Of a stretch of 64,000 bases of DNA, positions 36,755 to 46,036 are shown piece after piece. The stretch covers positions 62,001 through 126,000 of the forward strand of contig NZ_LZGW01000032.1 of assembly GCF_001690275.1 (NCBI RefSeq). Reading direction: 5' to 3'. The stretch's first letter is position 1. Every line of letters starts with the position of its first letter. The notes beneath the pieces are model-generated. The model saw only the letters and a list, made by a program, of their open reading frames with translations, did not search any database and was not told the DNA's origin. The DNA is from Gilliamella sp. WF3-4. GTDB lineage: Bacteria > Pseudomonadota > Gammaproteobacteria > Enterobacterales > Orbaceae. A program made the position numbers and the translations under genes.

Positions 36755-36782
36755 ATCGATATGTTATTTTTTATATAGCGAT
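36755..36782. promoter_or_regulatory. Probable ModE operator upstream of modABC
   Basis: A 28-base imperfect palindrome: ATCGATATGTTA on the left and TATATAGCGAT on the right, matching the ModE consensus halves (ATCGNTATATA ... TATATANCGAT). It lies about 100 bases before modA and 165 bases before the divergent modE start. Confidence 0.75.
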
Positions 36783-36883
36783 TATTAAATATTCTATTGA
36801 TAACATAAAATTTATTTATAATAATCAATCCAATATATAGCATTGGCAGCCCAAATAAACTTACTATTATTGTGAGGAGTAAA

Positions 36884-37636
36884 ATGAAAAAAGTTATTGG
36901 AATTTTGCAAATTATCATAATGATGACAGTAACCTTTTTAGCATCAGCAGCCGAAAAAATAACGGTATTTGCCGCTTCGTCATTGACTGATTCTATACAG
37001 AATATCGCTGCTATTTATAAAGTTGAACATGAAGATACCAATATTGTGTTTTCATTTGCTTCATCATCAGTATTAGCTAAACAAATTGAACTAGGTGCAC
37101 CTGCTGATATCTTTATGTCAGCGGATCAAAAGTGGATGACTTACCTTATTGAACATAACTTAGCTAAAAATAAACAAGATCTTTTGAAAAACACATTGGT
37201 TCTTATTGCTCCCAAGCAATCGAAATTAAATCATGTTGTTATTAATACTCAAACTGACTGGGAAGCAATTTTACCTAAAGGGGAAAAAATAGCCATTGGC
37301 GATCCAGATCATGTTCCTGCTGGGCTTTACGCCAAAGAATCCTTAACCAATTTAGGAATATTTAATAAATTGTCACCACAATTTGCTCCTGCTAGCAATG
37401 TACGTGACGCATTGATGTTAGTCGAGCGTAATGAAGCTACGCTTGGTATTGTCTATAGCACAGATGCAAAGGTAAGCGATAAGGTAAAAATTATTGGGAC
37501 ATTCCCTATGGATACTTTTAAGCCTATAGAATATCCCATTACCTTATTGAATCCCAAAGCAAACGATTTTTATCAATATTTAAATTCGCCACAAGCTAAA
37601 GCCATTTTTAAACAATACGGTTTTATAATAAAATAA
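36884..37636 (+). CDS. modA: Periplasmic molybdate-binding protein
   Basis: Substrate-binding protein of the ModABC importer. ATG 36884 with GAGGAG is chosen over an in-frame GTG at 36872, giving 250 aa with a signal peptide cleaved near ASA-AEK. Typical parts: ITVFAASSLTDSIQNIAAIY, FSFASSSVLAKQIELGAPADIFMSAD and GDPDHVPAGLYAKESL, plus a terminal YQYLNSPQAKAIFKQYGF. First gene of modABC. Confidence 0.96.
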   Translation: MKKVIGILQIIIMMTVTFLASAAEKITVFAASSLTDSIQNIAAIYKVEHEDTNIVFSFASSSVLAKQIELGAPADIFMSADQKWMTYLIEHNLAKNKQDLLKNTLVLIAPKQSKLNHVVINTQTDWEAILPKGEKIAIGDPDHVPAGLYAKESLTNLGIFNKLSPQFAPASNVRDALMLVERNEATLGIVYSTDAKVSDKVKIIGTFPMDTFKPIEYPITLLNPKANDFYQYLNSPQAKAIFKQYGFIIK

Positions 37637-37661
37637 TTTATCGCCAAGTGTATTTTGAAAT

Positions 37662-38351
37662 ATGTTATTAAGTGAATTTGAATGGCAAACTTTATTACTT
37701 AGTTTAAAGATAGCTACTTCGGCAATTGGGTTTAGCTTACCAATAGGAATTTTAACTGCTTGGGTATTAGCCCGCTGTCAATTTTTTGGTAAATCGTTAT
37801 TTGATAGCATTATACATCTTCCACTTGTTTTACCTCCCGTAGTTTTAGGTTATTTATTGCTAATAACTATGGGCCGGCATGGTGTAATTGGTGAATGGTT
37901 AAATAATAATTTTAATATCAGTTTCAGCTTTAATTGGCAGGGGGCAGCTTTAGCTTCGGCGGTGGTAGCTTTTCCGCTAATGGTTCGATCAATTCGTTTA
38001 GCCATTGAATCGATTGATATCCGCCTTGAAAACGTAGCTCGTACTCTTGGTGCTCATAAATGGCGAGTGTTTATAACTATCACGTTACCTTTAGCTGTTC
38101 CTGGCATTTTAATGGGAATGGTGCTAAGTTTTGCACGTTGTTTAGGAGAATTTGGTGCAACCATTACGTTCGTATCAAATATTCAAGGTGAAACCCGCAC
38201 TTTACCTCTCGCAATGTATACATTTCTGCAAATTCCCAACGGTGAACACAGTGCACTACGGCTTTGTATTATTTCAATTGTGTTATCACTAATTGCACTT
38301 TTTTTATCCGAATGGTTAAATCGTTGGCATAAAAATAAAATTGCAGGATAA
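37662..38351 (+). CDS. modB: Molybdate ABC transporter permease
   Basis: Inner-membrane permease of 229 aa with five to six helices and the ABC permease EAA loop (LENVARTLGAHKWRVFITITLPLAVPGILMG). PLVLPPVVLGYLLL and RCLGEFGATITF are typical of ModB. Between modA and modC in one operon. Confidence 0.96.
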   Translation: MLLSEFEWQTLLLSLKIATSAIGFSLPIGILTAWVLARCQFFGKSLFDSIIHLPLVLPPVVLGYLLLITMGRHGVIGEWLNNNFNISFSFNWQGAALASAVVAFPLMVRSIRLAIESIDIRLENVARTLGAHKWRVFITITLPLAVPGILMGMVLSFARCLGEFGATITFVSNIQGETRTLPLAMYTFLQIPNGEHSALRLCIISIVLSLIALFLSEWLNRWHKNKIAG

Positions 38352-38357
38352 TAACTC

Positions 38358-39038
38358 ATGTTACAAATACAAATTAGCAAACAACTGGCTTCATTTTCGT
38401 TCCAATTCAAGCATGACATAAAATGTCAAGGTATCACCGCTATTTTAGGGGTTTCTGGATCGGGAAAATCCACACTAATTAACCTTATTAATGGGTTAAT
38501 TAAGCCTGATCATGGCTATATTCAACTAAATAATACTCTTCTGGTTGATTGCAATAGGCATCTTTTTATTGCCCCAGAAAATAGGCAGATTGGCACAATT
38601 TTTCAAGATGCATTACTTTTCCCTCATTATAAAGTTATAAAAAACCTTACTTATGGAGCTAAGAATTTAAATCTGTCAAAATTTGACGAAATCGTCAATG
38701 TGCTTAATATTCGTTCATTATTAAATCGTTATCCAGCCACTTTGTCTGGTGGCGAAAAGCAACGAGTGGCAATTGGTCGAGCGCTATTAACCAACCCGTT
38801 ATTGCTATTGATGGATGAACCGCTTTCGGCACTTGATATGCCAAGAAAAAAGGAATTATTAATCTATATTAAAAAATTATCTAATGAGTTAAATATACCC
38901 ATTATTTATGTGACCCATAATATTAATGAAGTTAAACAGATAGCCAATAATGTGGCAATATTAGATCAAGGGAAGCTGATTGAATTTGGTAAGGTCGAGC
39001 ATGTGTTACAAAGTGATTATTTGAAAGAATGGCTATAA
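38358..39038 (+). CDS. modC: Molybdate ABC transporter ATPase, short form
   Basis: ATPase of the importer. Walker A GVSGSGKST, Q-loop GTIFQDALLFPHY, signature LSGGEKQR, Walker B LLLLMDEPLSALD and H-loop YVTHN are intact. The protein is 226 aa and stops after the ABC domain, whereas enteric ModC (about 350 aa) carries a C-terminal molybdate-binding MOP domain used for feedback inhibition. No frameshifted MOP sequence follows; the 3' end runs 22 bases into convergent lpxH. Confidence 0.92.
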   Translation: MLQIQISKQLASFSFQFKHDIKCQGITAILGVSGSGKSTLINLINGLIKPDHGYIQLNNTLLVDCNRHLFIAPENRQIGTIFQDALLFPHYKVIKNLTYGAKNLNLSKFDEIVNVLNIRSLLNRYPATLSGGEKQRVAIGRALLTNPLLLLMDEPLSALDMPRKKELLIYIKKLSNELNIPIIYVTHNINEVKQIANNVAILDQGKLIEFGKVEHVLQSDYLKEWL

Positions 39039-39769
39039 AGCTCCAAAGTATTGCTATCTTGTGATTGCTTAATGTATGTCACACCATCATGCCATGCGCC
39101 AAGAACAAGGCGAGTTGCACTGCGCCCTTCAATTTGAAAATGGTGAGTTGCAGGTTTATGTGTATGACCATGCACCATAATATCAGCTTTATGCTCCGCC
39201 ATCATCTTAACCACAGCGTGTTGATTTACATCCATAATAGTTCCAGATTTTATTTGATTATATTGGCTACTTTTTTGTCGCAGCTTAGCCGCAATTTTTA
39301 GTCGAAGGAACAAAGGCAGTAATAAAAACAGTTTTTGTAACCATTTATTATGCATGATTTTTCTAAACTTTTGATACTGAGAATCGTCAATACATAATAA
39401 ATCACCATGTAAAAATACGATATTTGTTTCTTGATTAGGCAAACAATTAATTTCTGGCAATATAGTCATATCACATTGCTGAGCATACTTTTTACCTAAT
39501 AGAAAATCGCGGTTTCCATGCACAAAATATTTAGTGATGCCTCGTTTTGATAACCGGCACAATGCTTGGACAACTTGTTGATGTAATTCAGTCTTTACAT
39601 CATCACCAACCCAATAATCAAAAAGATCGCCTAAAATATAAAGCTCACAATTTTCAGGTAAGGTATCTAGAAAAGACAAAAAACCTGCGGTTATATCGCT
39701 ATAACCAGAAGCAGGTTTATTATCTGCTAGATGAATATCTGCAATAAAATAACGAGCTGGATTATTCAA
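39017..39769 (-). CDS. lpxH: UDP-2,3-diacylglucosamine hydrolase
   Basis: Makes lipid X from UDP-2,3-diacylglucosamine in lipid A synthesis; peripheral inner-membrane metallophosphoesterase. Motifs: [43 protein letters not shown] and [10 protein letters not shown], supplying the two-metal site. The 250-aa length is normal. Its start overlaps the end of ppiB by 8 bases, and it is the last gene of folD-ppiB-lpxH. Confidence 0.96.
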   Translation of the reverse strand: MNNPARYFIADIHLADNKPASGYSDITAGFLSFLDTLPENCELYILGDLFDYWVGDDVKTELHQQVVQALCRLSKRGITKYFVHGNRDFLLGKKYAQQCDMTILPEINCLPNQETNIVFLHGDLLCIDDSQYQKFRKIMHNKWLQKLFLLLPLFLRLKIAAKLRQKSSQYNQIKSGTIMDVNQHAVVKMMAEHKADIMVHGHTHKPATHHFQIEGRSATRLVLGAWHDGVTYIKQSQDSNTLELYSHSFK

Positions 39770-40253
39770 CCGTTACACTCGTAATAATAATATCTTCAAC
39801 AGGAACGTCTGAATGCATGCCACTGCGCCCTGTTTTTACAGCTTTTATTTTATCAACCACATCAAGCCCATCAGTGACTTGTGCAAACACGCAATAGCCA
39901 TAACCATTAACGTCAGCAGAACGGAAGTTGAGATAATCATTATCAACTACATTGATAAAAAATTGAGCTGTCGCAGAGTGTGGATCTGATGTACGCGCCA
40001 TCGCTAATGTACCACGATCATTTTTTAAACCATTATCTGCTTCGTTTTTAATAGGCGCATTCGTCTTTTTCTGCTTCATGCCTGGTTCAAAACCGCCACC
40101 TTGAATCATGAAATTATTAATAACACGATGGAAGATTGTATTGTTATAAAAACCAGCTTTACAATATTCAACAAAATTTTTGACGGTTTCAGGGGCTTTA
40201 TCGTCAAAAGTTTTGATCTTAATATCACCTAAATTAGTGTGAAATATAATCAT
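39762..40253 (-). CDS. ppiB: Peptidyl-prolyl cis-trans isomerase B (cyclophilin)
   Basis: Cytoplasmic cyclophilin of 163 aa that speeds proline isomerisation. ATG 40253 has AAGGAA and gives the normal start ([20 protein letters not shown]); a longer frame upstream is not supported. Seen: [39 protein letters not shown] and [18 protein letters not shown]. Neighbours lpxH and folD are on the same strand. Confidence 0.96.
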   Translation of the reverse strand: MIIFHTNLGDIKIKTFDDKAPETVKNFVEYCKAGFYNNTIFHRVINNFMIQGGGFEPGMKQKKTNAPIKNEADNGLKNDRGTLAMARTSDPHSATAQFFINVVDNDYLNFRSADVNGYGYCVFAQVTDGLDVVDKIKAVKTGRSGMHSDVPVEDIIITSVTVE

Positions 40254-40311
40254 TACATATTCCTTATTTTTATTTAATGTACATCTTTCTATAAAATTTA
40301 ATGAGTCGGAG

Positions 40312-41169
40312 TCAATTTGGCTTACTAAATTTTTCACATGCTTCAAGCGTGTTACTCATTAACATAGCAACAGTCATTGGGCCAACACCGCCCGGAACAG
40401 GTGTGATCCATCCAGCTCTTTCAACAGCCACATCAAACTCTACATCACCTGCTAATTTACCATCTGACAAACGATTGATACCAACATCAATCACAATTGC
40501 TCCTGGTTTAATCCATTCACCTTTAACATAATTTGGAATACCGACACCTGCAACCACTATGTCTGCATTATTGACATGTTTTGCTAAATCAACGGTACGG
40601 CTATGGGTAATGGTAGTTGTACAACCTAATAGCAATAATTCTAATGCCATTGGACGACCAACAATGTTTGATGCTCCTACAACAGTTGCATTTAAACCAG
40701 ATAAATTTATCCCCGTTGATTCTAGCATTTTAACCACACCATATGGCGTACACGGACGTAAAATAGGATCGCGTTGTAGTAAGTGTCCAATATTATATGG
40801 ATGAAAACCATCAACATCTTTACTTGGATCGATACGTTCAAGGACTTTTGTTTTATCAATATTATCAGGTAAAGGGAGTTGCACTAAAATACCATGCACA
40901 TCTGGACGTTGATTAAGCTCATCAATTAATGCCAACAACTCATCGGTAGTTGCCGATAAAAAATCATAAGCAAAGGAAGCAAAGCCAACGTCATCACAAG
41001 CTTTTTGCTTATTTTTAACATAGATTTTCGATGCAGGATCTGAGCCAACTTGAATCACAGCCAAACCTGGAACAGATAGGCCTTTTTCAATACGTATTTT
41101 AACTTTATTAGCAATATCCGTTCGTATTTGTTGTGCCAATGCTTTTCCATCAATAATATGTGCAGTCAT
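40312..41169 (-). CDS. folD: Bifunctional methylene-THF dehydrogenase/cyclohydrolase
   Basis: Interconverts 5,10-methylene-THF and 10-formyl-THF with NADP, feeding purine and Met synthesis. The 285-aa protein opens [16 protein letters not shown] with a GGAAG site (ATG 41169 preferred over 41196). Conserved: [14 protein letters not shown] (catalytic Lys), [13 protein letters not shown], the [12 protein letters not shown] loop, [17 protein letters not shown] and [16 protein letters not shown]. Confidence 0.96.
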   Translation of the reverse strand: MTAHIIDGKALAQQIRTDIANKVKIRIEKGLSVPGLAVIQVGSDPASKIYVKNKQKACDDVGFASFAYDFLSATTDELLALIDELNQRPDVHGILVQLPLPDNIDKTKVLERIDPSKDVDGFHPYNIGHLLQRDPILRPCTPYGVVKMLESTGINLSGLNATVVGASNIVGRPMALELLLLGCTTTITHSRTVDLAKHVNNADIVVAGVGIPNYVKGEWIKPGAIVIDVGINRLSDGKLAGDVEFDVAVERAGWITPVPGGVGPMTVAMLMSNTLEACEKFSKPN

Positions 41170-41228
41170 AAGCTTCCGTTTAGCTATCTTAGTCATGTTA
41201 TCATTTTCGCAAAAGTTTTTATTAATGT

Positions 41229-41921
41229 CTATTTACTTGTGAATTGATTGTTAAGTTGAGTTAATATTAGAGTATATTGCTTATCAATATCTGTTATAAC
41301 TGAACAAATATGTGCATCAAAAGCTTTTAATTTAGGCTTTTGAGCTTTCCACTCATTTTTAGAGATTTGTTTAATTGCGGCTAAATTCTTAAAAAAATTA
41401 AAATGCAAAATACTTCCACCCACGACATTATAGAAAATACGCTGACCAATATCTTCACCGTCTTTTTTTAGATTATTAAAATTTTGGTAGGAAAATCGAG
41501 TATAACCATTTTCAGTAATAATCGCAGTATGTAGCAAATTAACTAAACGTTTATATAACTTATTTAACTCGCCTTTGAGTTCATTATCATCACTCAACTG
41601 ATTTTTTATTGCTTTTTCAAACGCCTCTTTAACTTCAGTTAAAAGATTTACTGATTGCAGTTCTAAAAGAGGTAGCTGTTGGCGTAATACATGTTGAAAT
41701 TGAATGAGTTCTTTTTGTAATGAAGGGTTAAGTGTTACTAATTTTTCATTTAAGATAACACGACCATTTTGCGTTATAGTTAAATCATTTTTTTTATTAA
41801 AAATATGTACGCTTTCTTTACTTATCGTGATGTTGTAACTAGGTTTAACTCCACACTCTTTTTTAGCGGCAAAAACAGAAACAGGAAAGAAGAAAACGAT
41901 TAATAGTAAATATTTCAACAT
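41229..41921 (-). CDS. DUF2884 (YggN-like) exported protein
   Basis: A 230-aa protein with an N-terminal signal peptide ([17 protein letters not shown]), so periplasmic or envelope. Layout follows E. coli Ygg[20 protein letters not shown], then a helical central region rich in Leu/Gln and a final [16 protein letters not shown] with the second conserved Cys. Function unknown. The ATG at 41921 is preferred; the open frame begins at a TTG 12 bases upstream. Downstream is folD, 59 bases away, with no clear terminator between. Confidence 0.8.
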   Translation of the reverse strand: MLKYLLLIVFFFPVSVFAAKKECGVKPSYNITISKESVHIFNKKNDLTITQNGRVILNEKLVTLNPSLQKELIQFQHVLRQQLPLLELQSVNLLTEVKEAFEKAIKNQLSDDNELKGELNKLYKRLVNLLHTAIITENGYTRFSYQNFNNLKKDGEDIGQRIFYNVVGGSILHFNFFKNLAAIKQISKNEWKAQKPKLKAFDAHICSVITDIDKQYTLILTQLNNQFTSK

Positions 41922-42085
41922 ATTTATATCCAATTAGTTAATCATATAGATTATAACGTCTAACAGACAAGAAACATAATGAAATTCAATGAGAATTATG
42001 ATTTTAAACGGCTATAAATGTATTTATAACAAGTGAGCTGAATCTAGCTTGGATTTTAATTAGATGTAACAAAACATCAAGTTGT

Positions 42086-42229
42086 TTACACTTCACGATG
42101 AAAATAATTCCTTAAAAAATCATAAGATGTTTTCCCAGAAAACACTTTATGCGGTTTAACCGTATTATAATAGTTAATAAATTGCCTAAGTTATAGAACT
42201 TCTTCGCGTTGTTTACGCGTCATGAATAT
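42086..42229 (-). pseudogene. Transposase C-terminal relic (integrase-core type)
   Basis: The minus strand reads KQREEVL, an in-frame TAA, then LRQFINYYNTVKPHKVFSGK and TSYDFLRNYFHREV before its own stop at 42086. The NYYNTVKPHK pattern is the usual end of IS481/IS3-type integrase-core transposases. Nothing of the catalytic part remains. Confidence 0.65.
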
Positions 42230-42484
42230 GCATAAAAATGCAAGATTAACACCTTATCACCGAAAGCAGTTTTAACGTTTATACAAAAGAAAATCGCAGT
42301 CACTGGCTTAGCGTTGTGATTTCATATCAGCCGCCTCATGATTTATAGAACATCAAGACTTTACCGTCACAAGTTTTTCAGCCACAATTAATTTCAAATG
42401 AGCGTTAAAAAACAATAAAATATGATGTTAAAAGACTGATTAAAATTGAAAAATCGATAGAAGGGCACATTAACCGGCAAGCAA

Positions 42485-42867
42485 ACGTTATGCTATAATA
42501 AGAGCTATTCAAACGAGAGATTTCATATTGATACTAAACATTTACCGCCACTTAATAGAGATACCAAGCAATTCCAACTGTGGATTCCCGTGAGTCATAC
42601 ACAGGTATTTAGGCAATAAATCGTAATTCAACTCAGCCACGTTTTTACAATATAATGTGTGGACATACCAGTGTTAGCACAAACACCTTATACCATTATC
42701 AGTATTTACTCAGATAACTGAGTCAAATACAAAGAACTGTTGATCATGCTTTTGTTAAGCTTTGCCAAACCAAACTACATCGTCTTACTAACTTTTACAA
42801 TACATTTAAACCACATAAAGGCTTAAATGTAGCTATGCCTTATAGAATACTTGAATTTTATTTTTAA
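42485..42867 (+). pseudogene. Decayed IS481-like transposase
   Basis: On the plus strand pieces in different frames read YNKSYSNERFHIDTKHLPPL and then, after several stops and shifts, LTNFYNTFKPHKGLNVAMPY followed by RILEFYF and a stop at 42867. HIDTKHLP is the first catalytic Asp region and FYNTFKPHKG the C-terminal end of an integrase-core transposase. Middle parts are scrambled. It is a different copy from the minus-strand relic at 42086. Confidence 0.6.
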
Positions 42868-43262
42868 CCAAAATGAGTAGACAACCAGAGAAATCCTACA
42901 TTTCATAAAACCAACAGTGCATATTCTTGCACTGCCGTAAGATGATTTTTACTTATTAAAATTATACAGTTAAAATATAATTAAATATTTTCTTATATAC
43001 CAAAGTAATTAACGTTTACACACTATTTTACTAACATTTCCTCTTTCTGCTTCACGCACAGAAACATAACCAGATAAATTAACTGCAAAATAAATATTAT
43101 ATTGAGCATTGTTTACAAAATTGAATAATGCATTAATATTAAAACATTTAATACAATATCACTAAGTAAGTATACAATCAATTTACTTTAGCTACTACGG
43201 CTAAGTGAAAGTGGCACCTTATAAACTAGATAAGGCACCTACAACAGCTTAGACCATTAACA
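42868..43262. other. Gap downstream of the adhesin gene
   Basis: No coding frame seen. One hairpin CCTTAT / ATAAGG (43217-43222, 43230-43235) lies just past the adhesin stop codon on its strand and could act as a weak terminator. The rest is AT-rich and featureless. Confidence 0.4.
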
Positions 43263-44615
43263 CTATCCCCTACAGGCTACATAATTACTCCACGTTTCAT
43301 CTCCTTCACCAACATGACCTGAATCAGCATAGATATGATAATGGCTTTCCGAATAATCCGATTTATTTCCTGTCCAATAAACACCACCTCGCCATTGAGA
43401 GTCTGGATAAGCCTTTTGATTGATAAACCCCCACTCACTAAATAGTGAACCATCAATAGCTCGCGTTAAAATCCCGCCCCAAAAAACGGCAGGATCATCT
43501 TTTTGAAAAGTAAAAGGAGCATTAGTTAGCTCATATCTACCCAGAACATTATTAATACCCCCACACTTTTGCCAAGCACTTTCCTTATGCGCTTTAAAAT
43601 CACCTTGAGGTATAGCCCAAACAGACGTTGGGGTAAAACTATAATCATAATTAACAGAAGGATCTCTCTTTAATGTCGCCCTTACCGTGACTGTTCCCGT
43701 TGGTTTACTTATTAATTTAACCATACCATCTTGATCAATCGAAACACCACTTCCTGGGTTATTGATGACTTGATAGCGATAATCAGTTTGAGCTCCCGTC
43801 ATTACTAATTGAAATTTGGCACCTGGAAAGCCTGTAGTTGGGAATTTTCTACCTCCAGACACCGTAGTAACCACTTTAAAACCATAATCTGGCACATAAT
43901 CTCGAGTATAACCCCCACCACCTTTTGAGCGTGTCCGGCCATCTGAAGCGTTCCAATACATTTGATAATGTAAATCTGGATTATCACCAGGTTTGCCCCA
44001 TTGGCGATCGGGATAAATGATCGCGCCATTTGGTTTGGCATAACATAATTCAGATCTCGATGCTATTTGATATGTTTTAGCTAGTGTACTGGGTTTACTT
44101 TCTTTTGGGATCCCATACTCAGAATAGGTTTTTACTTTTGTTTGAATTATCAATTTTAATGGCATTGAAAAACCACTTCCGCAACCTATAATTTTTTTCT
44201 TATCATCTCCAGTTATGCGTTTTCCGCTATTGTCATACCACCAATAATAAGTCGATTCAACTTTAAATGGCTGGTTCGCATCGACATTGTCACCATCAAT
44301 ATCGCGATAATTTTTCACCCTATCTAAGTTTGTTGGTGCATAATTTGCCACTTTAAAATCATTAAACGTTAAATTACCATCAAATTCCTTAATTTCACCC
44401 GCTTTTATATTACCATTTGCTTCACTATAAAAAACGCCATTAAGCGTAAAGCCTTGCTTATCTGCACTGGATAACGCTATGACTTCTGGTGCATTACCTG
44501 TAATAACATTCGTTGTGGCACCGGTTAATATAGCATCAGATGAGCTTACTATTGCCAACTGCGATAATGACACTAAACTCGTTTTAATATTCGATTTAAA
44601 ACCCTCTTTTATCAT
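43263..44615 (-). CDS. Invasin-like lectin/Ig-domain protein, orphan form
   Basis: A 450-aa protein. Residues about 250-340 (VTTVSGGRKFPTTGFPGAKF ... VSIDQDGMVKLISKPTGTVTV) look like a bacterial Ig-like (BIG) repeat. The last 100 residues (KCGGINNVLGRYELTN ... WGFINQKAYPDSQWRGGVYW ... YVACRG) resemble the C-type-lectin-like cap of invasin/intimin adhesins, with paired Cys. The first half has tyrosine/tryptophan-rich surface-like sequence. There is no beta-barrel, LysM or clear signal peptide, which a classical inverse autotransporter needs. It may be secreted by another route, be a detached cassette of a larger adhesin, or be non-functional. The ATG lacks a strong ribosome binding site. Confidence 0.6.
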   Translation of the reverse strand: MIKEGFKSNIKTSLVSLSQLAIVSSSDAILTGATTNVITGNAPEVIALSSADKQGFTLNGVFYSEANGNIKAGEIKEFDGNLTFNDFKVANYAPTNLDRVKNYRDIDGDNVDANQPFKVESTYYWWYDNSGKRITGDDKKKIIGCGSGFSMPLKLIIQTKVKTYSEYGIPKESKPSTLAKTYQIASRSELCYAKPNGAIIYPDRQWGKPGDNPDLHYQMYWNASDGRTRSKGGGGYTRDYVPDYGFKVVTTVSGGRKFPTTGFPGAKFQLVMTGAQTDYRYQVINNPGSGVSIDQDGMVKLISKPTGTVTVRATLKRDPSVNYDYSFTPTSVWAIPQGDFKAHKESAWQKCGGINNVLGRYELTNAPFTFQKDDPAVFWGGILTRAIDGSLFSEWGFINQKAYPDSQWRGGVYWTGNKSDYSESHYHIYADSGHVGEGDETWSNYVACRG

Positions 44616-45018
44616 ACTTTTTATTATTCCTTGTACTTATCTTACTAATTTATCCATATAATATAATTAGTTAACTTTGATTTTCAAACAGTGCAAACTT
44701 ATAATATATTATAGAATATCAAATAACATTAACTTTATTTTAAAGGAATAATACGTTTTGTTGCCAACTTTTTTGTAAAGTTTTGTTAAGAATGGTATAT
44801 GATGAATTTCAAAATCCGCCTAAATTTTTTTAATAATAAATCTAAATTACTAAAAAATAATCAAGCAGATTGGAACGATCTAATATAAAACCTGATTCGC
44901 TTCCCAAGTCCGCAATCAATAGATATAATCTATTTAACTAACAATATTTAACTGCTTTTTTTCTTCAATAAGTGAAGTATATTAGGCTTATATTTAAAAC
45001 AAAAGATAAAGGTGAAAA
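44616..45018. other. AT-rich divergent promoter region
   Basis: Lies between the adhesin gene and grxA. No frame, repeat or known operator was recognised. Confidence 0.4.
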
Positions 45019-45285
45019 ATGTATACTGTAATTTTTGGTCGCCAGGGATGTCCTTATTGTGTTCGTGCTAAAGAACTAGCTGAAAAACTTTCTCAAGAAC
45101 GTGATGATTTTTCTTATCGTTATGTTGATATTAATGTTGAAGGTATTACTAAAGAAGATCTATCTAAAAGTGTTGGTAAACCTGTTGAAACAGTGCCACA
45201 AATATTTATTGATGAAAAACCAATTGGTGGTTGCACCGACTTTGAAGCCTATGCTAAAGAACATTTGGGCTTATTTAAAAAGTAA
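45019..45285 (+). CDS. grxA: Glutaredoxin 1
   Basis: Small cytoplasmic thiol-disulfide oxidoreductase (88 aa) that uses glutathione to reduce ribonucleotide reductase and other proteins. Active site CPYC at residues 11-14 (FGRQGCPYCVRAKELAEKL), then KPVETVPQIFIDEKPIGGCTDF with the cis-Pro. Very close to enteric GrxA. AAAGGTG precedes the ATG. Works with the glutathione made by gshB. Confidence 0.96.
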   Translation: MYTVIFGRQGCPYCVRAKELAEKLSQERDDFSYRYVDINVEGITKEDLSKSVGKPVETVPQIFIDEKPIGGCTDFEAYAKEHLGLFKK

Positions 45286-45303
45286 TCAAAATTATCAAGA
45301 ACT

Positions 45304-45327
45304 AAGCCACCTTTAGGTGGCTTGTTT
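45304..45327. terminator. Terminator between grxA and tsaB (convergent)
   Basis: Perfect 8-bp stem AAGCCACC / GGTGGCTT with TTTA loop, followed by GTTT on the plus strand, 16 bases before the tsaB stop codon on the minus strand. Confidence 0.75.
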
Positions 45328-45339
45328 AAATAGTCATTA

Positions 45340-46020
45340 TTAGCGACCAGGTAGTTTTTTCCATGTAACTTCGTTACGTAAATAAGTTGGTTCTACATCT
45401 TCAACATTAATTATTTCGCTTTTTTGCCATTTATTCTTAGCAAGAACAACAAGATCTTGTGCATGAGGCAATAGAATATCGCTTTGTTTTATATTATTCA
45501 TCATATTAGGATAAGTTTGCCAACCAGTGCCGGCACAATAGCTATCATTAAGAATATGATCTACTTTTTCTATTACTTTTTCAGGTGCAATAACACATTC
45601 TGGAATAACCTCGTGCCATTGTTCGTTGCTATAATGATACTGTCCTAAGTAAACTTCATTCATTCTAGCATCAATAGCTGCAATGACATTTGTTGCATTT
45701 TGTGTACGATATACCCCTTGCGCCAAAGTCATCAATGTAGATACCCCTATCATAGGTTTATCAATGCCTAAAGCTAAACCTTGCGCAACACCAATGCCAA
45801 TTCTAACCCCTGTAAAACTACCAGGCCCTTGTCCAAAAGCAATTGCATCAACTTGAGAAAGAGAACAATCTGATTGTTTAAGGAGCTTATCAACCATTGG
45901 CAATATTTGTTTAGTGTGATCGCGAGCAGATACAACAAAATCATGAGTGATTTCGTTATGGTAAAATAAAGCGACAGAACAAGCTTCTGTTGAGGTATCA
46001 ATAGCTAAGATGGTATTCAT
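45340..46020 (-). CDS. tsaB: tRNA t6A synthesis protein TsaB
   Basis: Partner of TsaD and TsaE in making N6-threonylcarbamoyladenosine at tRNA position 37. The 226-aa ASKHA-fold protein opens ILAIDTSTEACSVALFY and has the conserved DHTKQILPMVDKLL, IAFGQGPGSFTGVRIGIGVAQGLA and LRNEVTWKK end. It is 16 bases downstream of yoaA on the same strand, as in enterics. Confidence 0.95.
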   Translation of the reverse strand: MNTILAIDTSTEACSVALFYHNEITHDFVVSARDHTKQILPMVDKLLKQSDCSLSQVDAIAFGQGPGSFTGVRIGIGVAQGLALGIDKPMIGVSTLMTLAQGVYRTQNATNVIAAIDARMNEVYLGQYHYSNEQWHEVIPECVIAPEKVIEKVDHILNDSYCAGTGWQTYPNMMNNIKQSDILLPHAQDLVVLAKNKWQKSEIINVEDVEPTYLRNEVTWKKLPGR

Positions 46021-46036
46021 TTTTTTCCAAAATAAT

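Noticed and set aside
36613-36918. 101-codon minus-strand frame between modE and modA
   Set aside because: Very Ile/Phe/Asn-rich translation typical of AT-rich noncoding DNA; it covers the ModE operator and the modA start.
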